Shown here: piece after piece, positions 1-7,822 of the stretch
Layout: each line of letters starts with the position of its first letter
How positions within the stretch are numbered: the first letter of the stretch is position 1
From: DATHWB01 sp040902855
Lineage (GTDB): Bacteria; Actinomycetota; Acidimicrobiia; Spongiisociales; ZC4RG35
Direction of reading: 5' to 3'
Assembly: GCA_040902855.1 (NCBI GenBank)
Contig: JBBDWN010000112.1
Location: 1-18,837, forward strand
Length of the DNA stretch: 18,837 nt
Notes under the pieces: model-generated
Databases searched by the model: none
Told to the model about the DNA's origin: nothing
What the model saw: the letters and a program-made list of their open reading frames with translations, nothing else
Position numbers and translations under genes: made by a program

Positions 1-84
1 TCGATCGATCGGTGCTCGAACATGAACCCAACGTATCGGAGGGGTACGACAGAAAACCCAAGCTCCGTGCGAGAAATCCGGCTG

Positions 85-564
85 TCAGCCTGTCTGATTG
101 AGGGCCATGAGATAGCCGCGGGCGCGTTCGGCCATTCCGTATCGCCCGACGAGAGCGTCGAACTCCCTCCCATGGCCGGAGATCACCAGGTGGGCGAGTT
201 CGTGCACGATCACGTAGTCGAGGACGAAAGGCGGCACCTGTGCCAGTCGGTCGGAGATCCGGATCGTCCCCTTCGCCGACGTGCACGACCCCCACCGGGT
301 GTTCTGTCGTGCAGACCACGAGATCTCGGCAGGTTCGGGCAGGTTGAAGCGTTTGGCGAGCTCAGAGGCCCTTTGCCCGAGGTCGACGGTTCTGGCCTGC
401 AGCTTCTTACGCACTTTCGCCACGAGCTGGTCGACGAGGCGGCGTTCCTCCTCGGCGGGCATCCCGGCGGGAACCCTGACTCGGATGGCGCCGTCGACGA
501 CGGATGCCTGGATGGTCGACTTGCGCCGATCGCTGCGGACGATTTCAACGGGTAGGTCAGTCAT
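85..564 (-). CDS. YgjP-type M48-like metallopeptidase
   Basis: A 159-residue protein of the YgjP/DUF45 metal-dependent hydrolase family. The zinc-binding HExxH is HELAH at residues 121-125, with a further ligand candidate at His131. The family signature RWGSC is at 90-94, before a short strand and the helix carrying HExxH. There is no signal peptide or membrane segment, so it is probably cytoplasmic. Substrates of the family are poorly known; the role here is not inferable beyond peptidase-like. The gene follows terC on the same strand after 59 nt, so it may be read from the same riboswitch-controlled transcript. No clear Shine-Dalgarno precedes ATG 564. A TANNNT hexamer (TACGTT, complement of 573-578) lies 8 nt upstream, so an internal near-leaderless start is also possible. 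Length and start fit the family. Confidence 0.85.
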   Translation of the reverse strand: MTDLPVEIVRSDRRKSTIQASVVDGAIRVRVPAGMPAEEERRLVDQLVAKVRKKLQARTVDLGQRASELAKRFNLPEPAEISWSARQNTRWGSCTSAKGTIRISDRLAQVPPFVLDYVIVHELAHLVISGHGREFDALVGRYGMAERARGYLMALNQTG

Positions 565-623
565 GATGTGGGAACGTATGGGGCGGCTGTGACAAGAACT
601 CGTCCAGCCCGGTCATGCCTGCG

Positions 624-1628
624 CTACGTCTCGTCGAGAACCGAGTCCGCCCCTTCGCGCTTTTCGGCTCGGAGCGAGGCGACGATCGTCACGGTGAGGA
701 CGACGGTGATGACCGAAAGGCTCAACCAGGTGGGGAAGTGGTACCACTCGGTGATGAGCATCTTCACTCCGACGAAGCCGAGGACGACCCCCAGGCCCAG
801 GTTGAGATACCGGAACCGTCCGGCCATGCCGGCCAGCACGAAGTAGAGGGCGCGCAGGCCGAGGATGGCGAAGGCGTTGGAAGAGAACACGATGAACGGT
901 TCCCGGCTGACGGCGAGAATGGCGGGGATCGAGTCGACGGCGAAGACGACGTCGGTGCTCTCCACAAGGACGAGCACGGCGAACAGGGGAGTGGCGAGCA
1001 GCCTTCCGCTCTTCTTGGTGAACAGTTTCTGACCGTCGTATTCGGTGGTCGACGGCACGACGCGGCGGAAGATCTTCAGGACGGGATTGTCTTCGGGGTG
1101 GATCTCTTCGTCGCCGTGTCGGGCGATGCGGAAGGCGGTGAAGATCAGGAACGCCCCGAACACGTACAGGATCCAGTCGAACGTCTCGATGAGGGCGACA
1201 CCGGCGAAGATGAAGATCGCCCTCAGCACGAGCGCCCCGAAGATGCCCCAGAACAGCACCCGGTACTGGTAGGCGGCGGGGACGGCGAAGTAGTTCAGGA
1301 TCACGGCCCACACGAACACGTTGTCGATCGACAGGCTCTTTTCGATCAGATAGCCGGCGAGGTATTCACCGCCTGCACCGCTGCCCTGCCAGACGAGCAT
1401 GACGACGGTGAACAGCAGCCCGATCGTGATCCAGACGGCCGATTCGATGGTCGCTTCGCGCATGCTGATCGCGTGCGGCTTGCGATGGACGATGAGGAGG
1501 TCGGCGAAGAGAAGCACGGCGATGCCGGTGACGAGCGCGAGCCACACCCAGCCCGGCACGTCGAAACTGGCGAACCGGGTCGCTGGGCTTTCGGCCGCGA
1601 ACACGTTCACCATCCGGGTTGACACCAT
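624..1628 (-). CDS. TerC/Alx-family metal-export membrane protein
   Basis: A 334-residue polytopic membrane protein of the TerC family. Members such as Alx and MeeF/MeeY-type proteins are linked to manganese efflux and to metalation of exported proteins. Visible hallmarks are the acidic intramembrane motif SLSIDNVFVW (residues 98-107) and the second-half repeat ESTDVVFAVDSIPAI. About eight or nine hydrophobic segments are present, with a charged cytoplasmic loop around residues 160-200. The start at ATG 1628 is preceded by GGAG about 8 nt upstream; an in-frame ATG lies five codons later. The gene heads a probable two-gene unit with the YgjP-like peptidase and is preceded by a manganese-type riboswitch (1704-1807), which supports a manganese function over the older tellurite label. 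Family assignment is secure; the substrate is inferred from the riboswitch. Confidence 0.93.
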   Translation of the reverse strand: MVSTRMVNVFAAESPATRFASFDVPGWVWLALVTGIAVLLFADLLIVHRKPHAISMREATIESAVWITIGLLFTVVMLVWQGSGAGGEYLAGYLIEKSLSIDNVFVWAVILNYFAVPAAYQYRVLFWGIFGALVLRAIFIFAGVALIETFDWILYVFGAFLIFTAFRIARHGDEEIHPEDNPVLKIFRRVVPSTTEYDGQKLFTKKSGRLLATPLFAVLVLVESTDVVFAVDSIPAILAVSREPFIVFSSNAFAILGLRALYFVLAGMAGRFRYLNLGLGVVLGFVGVKMLITEWYHFPTWLSLSVITVVLTVTIVASLRAEKREGADSVLDET

Positions 1629-1703
1629 CGATTACTCCAAGTCTTGATCGGGACCGGGGGCTGGAAGGCGAATTCCCGATCCGGACGCCAGTGCTGTCCG
1701 TGT

Positions 1704-1807
1704 CGGAGGTCTCGCCCATCGGCGACTTGTCGCCGACCCGGGGACCGGACGCCGCTCGGTCCGACGCCAGGATGACGGCCACCCGGTGATGGGGCTACTC
1801 CCCTCCG
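1704..1807 (-). promoter_or_regulatory. yybP-ykoY manganese riboswitch upstream of terC
   Basis: Read on the minus strand, a closing stem CGGAGG (1802-1807) pairs with CCTCCG (1704-1709). Just inside it are the two conserved blocks of the yybP-ykoY class: GGGGAGTAGC on the 5' side (from about 1803 to 1794) and CGAGACC on the 3' side (about 1714-1708). Between them are a GGCCGTCATCC segment like the conserved loop of the second leg, a hairpin GGACCG/CGGTCC, and a hairpin TCGGCGA/TCGCCGA. The class binds Mn2+ and commonly controls terC, which follows. An 8-bp stem (1646-1653 with 1674-1681) between the aptamer and the terC ribosome-binding site could be the expression platform; no U-rich terminator is seen, so control may be translational. 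Confidence 0.82.
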
Positions 1808-1814
1808 CAGGGAG

Positions 1815-1820
1815 AATGTA
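1815..1820 (-). promoter_or_regulatory. -10 hexamer of the terC riboswitch transcript
   Basis: TACATT on the minus strand fits the actinobacterial TANNNT -10 consensus. It lies 7 nt before the closing stem of the riboswitch, which places the transcript start at the aptamer's first base pairs. The -35 element is not clear. Inference from position and sequence only. Confidence 0.45.
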
Positions 1821-1856
1821 GTCGCCCGACCGGTGGTAACGAACGAGCGCCAGGCT

Positions 1857-2627
1857 TCAGCCGTCGACGCAGGCGACGAGGCTGTCGGACGAGGTCGAAC
1901 GGACGACCGCAGACGCGGTCGATCCGAGTCGAAGCCGTTTCCATCCGGTGAGCCCGCGGGTGCCGAGGACGATCAGATCGGAGGACAACTCCGTTGCCAG
2001 GGCGAGGATGGCGTCGGTCGGCCGGCCGGAGGCCGTCGCGGTCGTGATCGACGCGACCGCCGACTCCAGGGCTTTCGCGGCATCTCCGGCGGACGATGGG
2101 TCCACCCGGCCGTCGTCGACCGAGAGGACTGTGACGTCGGTAGTGCCCGCCAGAGGCAGGGCGGCGAAGGTTTCGATCGCCCGCAGGGAATGGGGCGAGC
2201 CGTCAGCGCAGACGAGAACCCTGGACACCGGATCGGATCGTTTGACGATCGCCAACGGTGAAGGCGGATGATGCAGCAGCCACTCGGTGGTGCTGCCCGT
2301 CATGACCGCTGCGAGGTGGCTGGCGGGTTTCATGCCGAGAACGATGAGATCCGCCGTCGTCTCGGCGAGCATCGCCCGCGGATCTGCGCCTGCGGTCAGG
2401 AAACGGACCGTTTCGGCGTCGATCGACATCCGGTCACGCTCCCACGGTGGCGTCCACGGCTGAGGGGTGACGGGGGCACCCCATTCGATCTGGGACTCGT
2501 CAGCCGTCATCACGTCGACGCTCCACCCTGGCCACGGATGACTCGAAATCCAGCGCCAGGCGCGGTCGGATGCGGGAGCGCCGTCGTCGGCGAATATGAG
2601 CAGGGGCGATGTGTCTGTCCGGGTCAC
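1857..2627 (-). CDS. Universal stress protein, two tandem UspA domains
   Basis: A 256-residue cytoplasmic protein with two UspA-type domains (about 1-130 and 133-255). The second domain has the ATP-binding signature near its end, GTRGLTGWKRLRLGST, which matches G-x2-G-x(8-10)-G-[ST], and a beta1 strand VLVCADGSPHS with the conserved Asp. The first domain is diverged: its equivalent loop, GMKPASHLAAVMTGST, keeps GST but lacks the first glycines, so nucleotide binding there is doubtful. The start is GTG at 2627 with a GGTGAA sequence a few nt upstream. Two-domain Usp proteins are typical of actinomycetes and are often induced by hypoxia or dormancy signals. A DosR-like palindrome 53 nt upstream (2681-2700) fits that. 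It is monocistronic between the terC riboswitch promoter and the TlpA/DsbB pair. Confidence 0.85.
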   Translation of the reverse strand: MTRTDTSPLLIFADDGAPASDRAWRWISSHPWPGWSVDVMTADESQIEWGAPVTPQPWTPPWERDRMSIDAETVRFLTAGADPRAMLAETTADLIVLGMKPASHLAAVMTGSTTEWLLHHPPSPLAIVKRSDPVSRVLVCADGSPHSLRAIETFAALPLAGTTDVTVLSVDDGRVDPSSAGDAAKALESAVASITTATASGRPTDAILALATELSSDLIVLGTRGLTGWKRLRLGSTASAVVRSTSSDSLVACVDG

Positions 2628-2680
2628 GCTTCACCGTTCTTGTTGGGACTCACAACGTACTTCGTCTTGGGCGCTGAAGG

Positions 2681-2700
2681 TCGTGGCCAATGGTCCCGAA
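2681..2700 (-). promoter_or_regulatory. DosR/DevR-like box upstream of the Usp gene
   Basis: On the minus strand the 20-mer TTCGGGACCATTGGCCACGA agrees with the mycobacterial DosR consensus TTSGGGACTWWAGTCCCSAA at 15 of 20 positions by hand count, including the GGGAC core and the CC of the other half. A TANNNT hexamer (TACGTT, complement of 2654-2659) lies 21 nt downstream, so the box would overlap the -35 region, the usual place for DosR activation. The gene controlled would be a Usp, a common DosR target class. No dosR-like regulator gene is in the window. Confidence 0.4.
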
Positions 2701-2748
2701 GATCAGTCAGCAATCCTCGATTGTCGGTGGCGGAGCTCGAACGAGCCG

Positions 2749-3330
2749 TCAGAGTCCGGCGACGGCGGTGAAGAGGTTCGAGATGGCCTCGTCGTCGAGT
2801 AATTGTCCGGAGAATCGTTCCACCACCAGACCGTTCGAGTCGAGCACGACCCAGAACGGAAAGGCGCTCAGGCCGTAGGCTTCTGCCGCCGTTCCCGCCT
2901 CGTCGTCGTAGAGGACCGGGAACGGGAAGCGCTCGCGTTCCAGCCATATCGACGGTGGATAGTTGCCGCGAGACGGTGACGATCCCGCCGCCACCGCGAT
3001 GAGGTCGACGCCGGTCGGCAACCCGTTGGCCTCGACCCATTCTGTCAAGGCCGGGACCTCCGCCTGACACGCCGGGCACCAGTGGGCGAGGAAGAGGACG
3101 ATCGTTGGCGAAGTGCCCGGTGCGATGGACAGCGCCTCATCGGCGATGGCCGGTGCCGGCACCCCCACCGCAGGGTCCGGCACCCCGGACTCGTGTTGCG
3201 GCAGCGCCTGGCCGGCGAGGGCGATGTCGCCATACGCCTGCACGCTTCCCGACTCGACCGAGAGCGCGGCTCCGATTGCTGCGACGGCGACGACGCCGCC
3301 GATGATCCATCCGATCTTCTTTCCGGTCAT
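2749..3330 (-). CDS. TlpA/DsbE-like membrane-anchored thioredoxin
   Basis: A 193-residue protein with an N-terminal signal anchor (KK then a hydrophobic run at residues 6-24) and an extracytoplasmic thioredoxin fold. The redox motif is WCPAC, with Cys85 and Cys88, followed by a helix; the cis-proline is in SAFPFW (Pro158). It belongs to the TlpA/ResA/DsbE-like group. The ATG at 3330 overlaps the dsbB stop as ATGA, so the two are translationally coupled and probably a functional pair, with DsbB re-oxidising this protein or both acting in extracytoplasmic thiol chemistry. The frame stays open upstream into dsbB, but the overlap start and signal anchor mark the real N-terminus. It could be an oxidase or a reductase; the CPAC dipeptide alone does not decide. 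Confidence 0.87.
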   Translation of the reverse strand: MTGKKIGWIIGGVVAVAAIGAALSVESGSVQAYGDIALAGQALPQHESGVPDPAVGVPAPAIADEALSIAPGTSPTIVLFLAHWCPACQAEVPALTEWVEANGLPTGVDLIAVAAGSSPSRGNYPPSIWLERERFPFPVLYDDEAGTAAEAYGLSAFPFWVVLDSNGLVVERFSGQLLDDEAISNLFTAVAGL

Positions 3331-3821
3331 TGCTTCCTCACTGAAGAGAGCACTCCGACAATGGCGATGAAACCGCTCAAAGCCATGAACGGAATGGTCA
3401 CGAATCCGAATTCGGTCACGTAGCGGATCGCGCACGACGCCCCGACGTCGCACGCCGACTCGGTCAGCACCCATTGGTTGACCAGGTGCCAGATCGAGAT
3501 CCCGGCGCCGATGAGCGCGGGCGGGACGGCGTAGCGCACCACGGTCCGGTCCTGATGTCGCCATCCGACGGCCAACACGACCACCAGCGGATACATGGCG
3601 ATCCTCTGGTACCAGCACAACTGGCACGGCTCGTATCCGAAGTATTCCGAGTAGAGGAGACTGCCGGTTGTGGCCGCGGCGGCGACCAGGAAGGCGAGTC
3701 CGACTCCGTTGCGAAACCCGAGATCCCGGAATGCGGCCGGATGCAGAAGGCCGATGAGGCCCGCTGCCAATGCAGCGAACGCCAGCAGGGCCGCAAATCG
3801 AGAGAAGGTCGTGACAGGCAT
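3327..3821 (-). CDS. dsbB: Disulfide bond formation protein B
   Basis: A small four-helix membrane protein of the DsbB family, 164 residues from ATG 3821. Cys66 and Cys69 form the first periplasmic pair in PCQLCWYQR, the family signature. Cys124 and Cys130 form the second pair in the loop before the last helix. Membrane segments are at about 6-26, 39-57, 71-87 and 140-160, with a fifth hydrophobic run at 96-118. DsbB oxidises a thiol partner and passes electrons to quinone. It overlaps the TlpA-like gene by 4 nt. The frame stays open upstream to GTG 3881 and TTG 3887, but neither has a ribosome-binding site; ATG 3821 gives a family-like length beginning just before the first helix. The start is therefore uncertain by about 22 residues. 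Confidence 0.88.
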   Translation of the reverse strand: MPVTTFSRFAALLAFAALAAGLIGLLHPAAFRDLGFRNGVGLAFLVAAAATTGSLLYSEYFGYEPCQLCWYQRIAMYPLVVVLAVGWRHQDRTVVRYAVPPALIGAGISIWHLVNQWVLTESACDVGASCAIRYVTEFGFVTIPFMALSGFIAIVGVLSSVRKQ

Positions 3822-3888
3822 GGGTTGTGTGTGAGGGACGGTATCAGCGGTCTTGGGCGCAGCGTCCGGGCCTGAAGTCACATGCAAC

Positions 3889-3904
3889 CGGGTCGATCGA
3901 CCCG
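3889..3904. repeat. 16-nt perfect palindrome between kinase and dsbB
   Basis: CGGGTCGATCGACCCG reads the same on both strands. It sits 7 nt after the hybrid kinase stop and upstream of dsbB. It could fold as a short hairpin at the end of the kinase mRNA, but has no T tract, so it is not a canonical terminator; an operator is the alternative. Confidence 0.5.
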
Positions 3905-3911
3905 AATCCGA

Positions 3912-6568
3912 TCAGGAGAGCAGGCTGTCGATGTGGTGCAGCAGTTCCAGCACGTCGATCGGCTTCGTGACGTACCCGGTCGCCCCGGCATCGAGAAGGC
4001 GCTGGATCTGGCCGGGGCTGGCGTCGGCGGAGATGATGAGTACAGGAATGTGCCGGGTGACCGGATCCGCGCGCATCTCTTCGAGAACGTCCTTGCCGTC
4101 CATGTCGGGGAGGTGGAGGTCGAGAAGGACGAGGTCAGGATGATGCTGGCCGATCAGATCGAGCCCGAGGCGCCCCTGCATGGCGACTTCCAGGCTGATG
4201 TGCGACCGGAAGGCCAGGATGCGCTCGATCAGATCCACATTCGAAGGGTTGTCTTCGATGTAGATGACCATTTTCTGGTTGTGGTCGGCGATGGGGATGG
4301 CCACCGGTTGGGGATCGGTCCGGTCCGTTTCGAGGACGTGAGGATCGGTGCGGGGCAGCGAGATCGTGAAGGTCGACCCCTCTTCTGGTGCTGACTCGAC
4401 AGACAACTTTCCTCCCATTGCTTCTACGAAATGTCGTGAGAGCACCAAGCCCAAGCCTGTGCCCTGTTGGTCGGTGGCGCCTGCACCGAGTCGGTCGAAA
4501 GGAGTGAACAGTCGCCCGAGTTGTTCGGCGGTGATACCGGCACCGGTGTCTGTGAACGAAATCGCCAGATCGTGGTCGGTCGTCACGCAGGCTACTTCGA
4601 CCGATCCGCCCGGCCGGTTGTACTTGACGGCGTTGGACAGGAGATTGAGGAACGCCTGTTTGAGGCGCTGGCGGTCGGCGAGCACGTGAGACACGCCCTC
4701 CCGTTCGACCGTGACTTTGATCGACCGGGTCGCCGCCATCGGGCGGATCAGGTCGATGGACTCCGAGAGGATCTCGGCGACGTCGACCGGTTCGAGCGAG
4801 AGGTTCAGCCGCCCTGCTTCGACCTGGGCGATGTCCAACACCTCGTCGATGAGGTCGAGGAGATGCCGTCCGCCCTTGAGGATGTGCGAAACCGACTCCT
4901 GCGAGCGGGCGTCGAGCGCTGGATCCGAGAGTTCCAGCAACTGGCCGAACCCGATGATCGAGTTGAGCGGCGTGCGCAGCTCGTGGCTCATCCGAGAGAG
5001 GAAGGTGCTCTTCGCCTTGTTGGCCCTATCGGCTTCGGCCCGGGCCAGGCGCATCTCATCTTCGGCTCGCTTCCGAGCGGTCACGTCGATGACCGTCCCT
5101 TCCTGTCCGACGATTGACCCGTCGTCGCCCAAGACGACTCGAGCGTTGATGGCGACGTCGATGGGACCCCCGTCCCGGCGGCGGAGCCGAACCTCGAAGT
5201 CGGTGACCGCCCCGGCTCGGGAGACGGCATCGAGGAAGCGGGCGCGCTCTCCGGAGTCGGCATAGACAACTGCAATATCGGAAACGTCGGCGAGGAGATG
5301 TTCGACGCTGTCGTACCCGAGCATGTGGGCGAGGGCAGGGTTGGCGTCGACGATTGCTCCGGCGGGGGTCGTCGTGATCACACCGGTAGGAATACGTTCG
5401 AACAGCCGGAAGTATCGCCGCTCTGCCTCGCGAGCCGCGTCGGAGGCCGTGACCCGATCGGTGATGTCGAGAACGTAGCCGAGGAGGTGCCAGGGTTCGC
5501 CGGCATCGGTCGGCTGCACTCTCACGTTGACGGCGACCCATCGTTCGGATCCGTCGGCGGCGATGATCGCGTACTCGCCGTACCAGCCTTCGACCGCCCC
5601 CTGAGCCGCAGCGCGGGCGCCCTGGCTGAACGCCTCCCGGTGTTCTGGAGCGAGCAGCGAGGCGAAGAATCGCTCTCGTCCGATGGCCGATTCGACGGAC
5701 ACGCCGAGGACACGCTCCACGTTGGGGCTGACGTAGGTCAGCTCCTGGGACTCACCCAGGCGCTCCCTGAACATGACCACCGGACCCTCGTCGACGAGGT
5801 ATTCGAGGAATTCTCTGGCAACCCGAAGTTCCTCTTCGCGGGTGCGCAGGAGAGACGCAGCCTCGACGATCGCCTCGGCGAGTCGCCCGACCTCGTCGTC
5901 GGCGGCAGGCATCGGCGCCAATGGTTCCCCCGTGCCGAGCCGCACCGCGTTCTCGGTGATCCGCGACACGCGTCGCGTCAGCCTCGTTGCGAAGGTGACC
6001 GTGGCAACCAAGCCCAACACGCCGATCATGCCGGCCGCGGGGATGAACGCCCCGAGGATCCCTCGGGTTCGGTCGGCATCGGCGCTGCGGTCGGCGCGGC
6101 GTTCGTCTTCGAGATCCTCCATCGCGGCAAGGTCGGCTCGTATGCCGTCCATGACGGCTCGGCCGAACTCCAGCTGCCGCAGCCGAGTCGTCTCGTCGGC
6201 AGGCTGGAGTTGGGATTCGAGACCGTCGAAACGCTGGTCTGCGGCCCGGCGTACGAGTTCGAGGCGTTCGGCTTGGGCCGTGTCGTCTCCCACGAGGGTC
6301 TCGAGACGGTCCAGGGCAGGATCGAGACCGGAGAGGGCATCGTGGTACGGCTCGAGAAACCCGTCTTCACCTGTCAGCAGAAAGCCGCGGACTCCGGTCT
6401 CGGCGTCGACCAGCAGTCCCCTCACGTCCTGGATGGCCGATCGGATCTCGAGCGAACGGGAGACCTGGCGGTCGGCTTCGACCTGGCGGTTCTCGAGGTA
6501 CACCAGGACTGCACTCGCGGCCAGCAAAGCGAGAAGCGCGATGGAAGCGACGATCATTCCGCGGGCGA
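3912..6568 (-). CDS. Hybrid sensor histidine kinase (CHASE3-HAMP-PAS-PAS-HisKA-HATPase-REC), 5' end in assembly gap
   Basis: 884 residues are readable; the extreme N-terminus lies in the N run. Order of domains: a membrane helix (MIVASIALLALLAASAVLVY); an extracytoplasmic CHASE3-type sensor with ETGVRGFLLTGEDGFLEPY; a second membrane helix; a HAMP linker; two PAS domains, each ending in a PAC-like VLDITDR / VIDVTAR; HisKA with the phosphoacceptor His in SRMSHELRTPLNSIIGF; an ATPase domain with N box NLLSNAVKYN, G1 DTGAGI and G2 GTGLGL; and a C-terminal receiver with phosphoacceptor Asp in LVLLDLHLPDMDG, the conserved Thr/Ser region LIISAD, and Lys in YVTKPID. No HPt domain is attached. It should sense an extracytoplasmic or membrane signal and feed a phosphorelay. 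It is divergent from the receiver-kinase gene across the gap. Only a few residues should be missing, because the first membrane helix is intact. Confidence 0.9.
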
Positions 6569-6668
6569 NNNNNNNNNNNNNNNNNNNNNNNNNNNNNNNN
6601 NNNNNNNNNNNNNNNNNNNNNNNNNNNNNNNNNNNNNNNNNNNNNNNNNNNNNNNNNNNNNNNNNNNN
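6569..6668. other. Assembly gap of 100 N
   Basis: Exactly 100 undetermined bases, the conventional scaffold placeholder for an unknown distance. The 5' ends of two divergent kinase genes and their promoters fall here. Frames that read across it are not evidence of a continuous gene. Confidence 0.99.
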
Positions 6669-7781
6669 CTGCTCCACGGGGTGTTGTCCCCGACGTATGA
6701 CCACATCGAGATGTTATCCGACGCCCGGCAGGTGCAGCGGGTACTCGCGGAGTTCGTACCCGATGTGGTGCTCGTGGATCTGCACATGCCCCATGTCAGC
6801 GGGTTCGACGTTCTCGAAGCAGTCCGCAACGGCACCGCGTCAGGCGACTTCGTCCCGGTTGTCGTGATCACGGCCGACGTCTCGCACGACGCCAAGCGAC
6901 GGGCATTGGCGCTCGGTGCCACCGATTTCCTGACGATGCCGATCGACGTCGTGGAGGTCGCTCTTCGGGTGGCGAACATCGTCCGCACTCGGTTCCTCTA
7001 TAGAGAGCTACGGGACGCGCGGGCGACGCTCGAACTTGCCGTGGATCAACGCACGGAGGAACTCTCGGCCGCCAACGCCAGGCTGTCTGAACTCATACGC
7101 ACCAAAGATGAATTCATCGCCTCGGTGTCCCACGAGTTGCGGACCCCCCTGTCGGTCGTCGTCGGTCTCGCGGCAGAACTGCGTGAACATGGAGACACCA
7201 TCGACGACCGGGAGTACGACGAACTGCTCGACATGGTGGTGGAACAGAGCAACGACGTCGCGGCCATCATCGATGACCTGTTGGTGGCAGCACGGTCCGA
7301 CATCGGGATGCTCACCATTGCTCCCCGTGAGACGAAGCTGCAGGATGTCGTCGACCGGGCGCTCGCCCCGATCGGTAGGGAGCAGCGGAAACGGATCGAG
7401 ATCGACCTCGCCATCGCCTCGATCGAAGTCGACCCGGTTCGACTCACCCAGATCCTGCGCAACCTCGTCACGAACGCCGTTCGCTACGGCGGTCCCAACA
7501 TAGGGATCGAGGTGGGTGAGACAGAGGACGGTGTCGTGATCGATGTGTGGGACGACGGCGATCCGTTGGCTCAGGACTTCCGGGGGACGATATTCGAGCC
7601 CTACGTTTCGGCCCATCCTTCCCAAGGTCAGCCTGCCGCGGTCGGTCTCGGGCTGACGGTTTCTCGCAATCTCGCCCGCCGGATGGGTGGCGACCTCGCA
7701 TACGAACATGACGGTCGTCGCAGCATCTTCCATTTGACACTTCCGGCCAAAGCCGTGTCCGTGACGCTCGGTCCGGTCTGA
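6669..7781 (+). CDS. Receiver-first histidine kinase (REC-HisKA-HATPase), 5' end in assembly gap
   Basis: 370 residues are readable, starting inside a receiver domain; roughly 20-25 N-terminal residues with the acidic pocket appear lost in the gap. The receiver has phosphoacceptor Asp37 (of the visible part) in VVLVDLHMPHVSGFD and Thr68 in VVVITAD. The usual Lys of the KP motif is Met (FLTMPID, Met90). A coiled-coil-like linker (about 107-145) leads to HisKA with His155 in ASVSHELRTPLSVV. The ATPase part has N box QILRNLVTNAVRYG, a diverged G1 (DVWDDGDP, lacking the second glycine of DxGxG) and G2 VGLGLTVSRNLARRMGG. There is no membrane segment, so it is a soluble kinase that could take phosphate from another kinase, for example the divergent hybrid kinase. 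Partner specificity is inference. Confidence 0.88.
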   Translation: MLHGVLSPTYDHIEMLSDARQVQRVLAEFVPDVVLVDLHMPHVSGFDVLEAVRNGTASGDFVPVVVITADVSHDAKRRALALGATDFLTMPIDVVEVALRVANIVRTRFLYRELRDARATLELAVDQRTEELSAANARLSELIRTKDEFIASVSHELRTPLSVVVGLAAELREHGDTIDDREYDELLDMVVEQSNDVAAIIDDLLVAARSDIGMLTIAPRETKLQDVVDRALAPIGREQRKRIEIDLAIASIEVDPVRLTQILRNLVTNAVRYGGPNIGIEVGETEDGVVIDVWDDGDPLAQDFRGTIFEPYVSAHPSQGQPAAVGLGLTVSRNLARRMGGDLAYEHDGRRSIFHLTLPAKAVSVTLGPV

Positions 7782-7809
7782 CATCGGCAGTTGTGTCGTA
7801 TGCAGTCGA

Positions 7810-7815
7810 TACGGT
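7810..7815 (+). promoter_or_regulatory. Possible -10 for a leaderless transcript
   Basis: TACGGT matches TANNNT and ends 7 nt before ATG 7823, the spacing expected if transcription starts at the start codon. No convincing ribosome-binding site precedes either candidate start of the downstream gene. Confidence 0.35.
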
Positions 7816-7822
7816 GACGGCG

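Noticed and set aside
1..84. TCGATCGATCG at the left edge and the 84 bp before the first gene
   Set aside because: Short self-complementary sequence with no gene, promoter or terminator that I can support.
615..1622. 335-codon plus-strand open frame opposite terC
   Set aside because: Highly charged low-complexity translation typical of the antisense of a GC-rich membrane protein gene; no start signals or family features.
5298..6668. Open plus-strand frame opposite the hybrid kinase that continues through the N run into the receiver-kinase
   Set aside because: The part before the gap is antisense to a strongly recognisable kinase and shows no family features; N bases translate as unknown and cannot join frames.
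6669..6704. Minus-strand frame extending the hybrid kinase across the gap to an ATG at 6704
   Set aside because: Those bases encode the receiver of the opposite-strand gene; the apparent continuity is an artefact of the N run.
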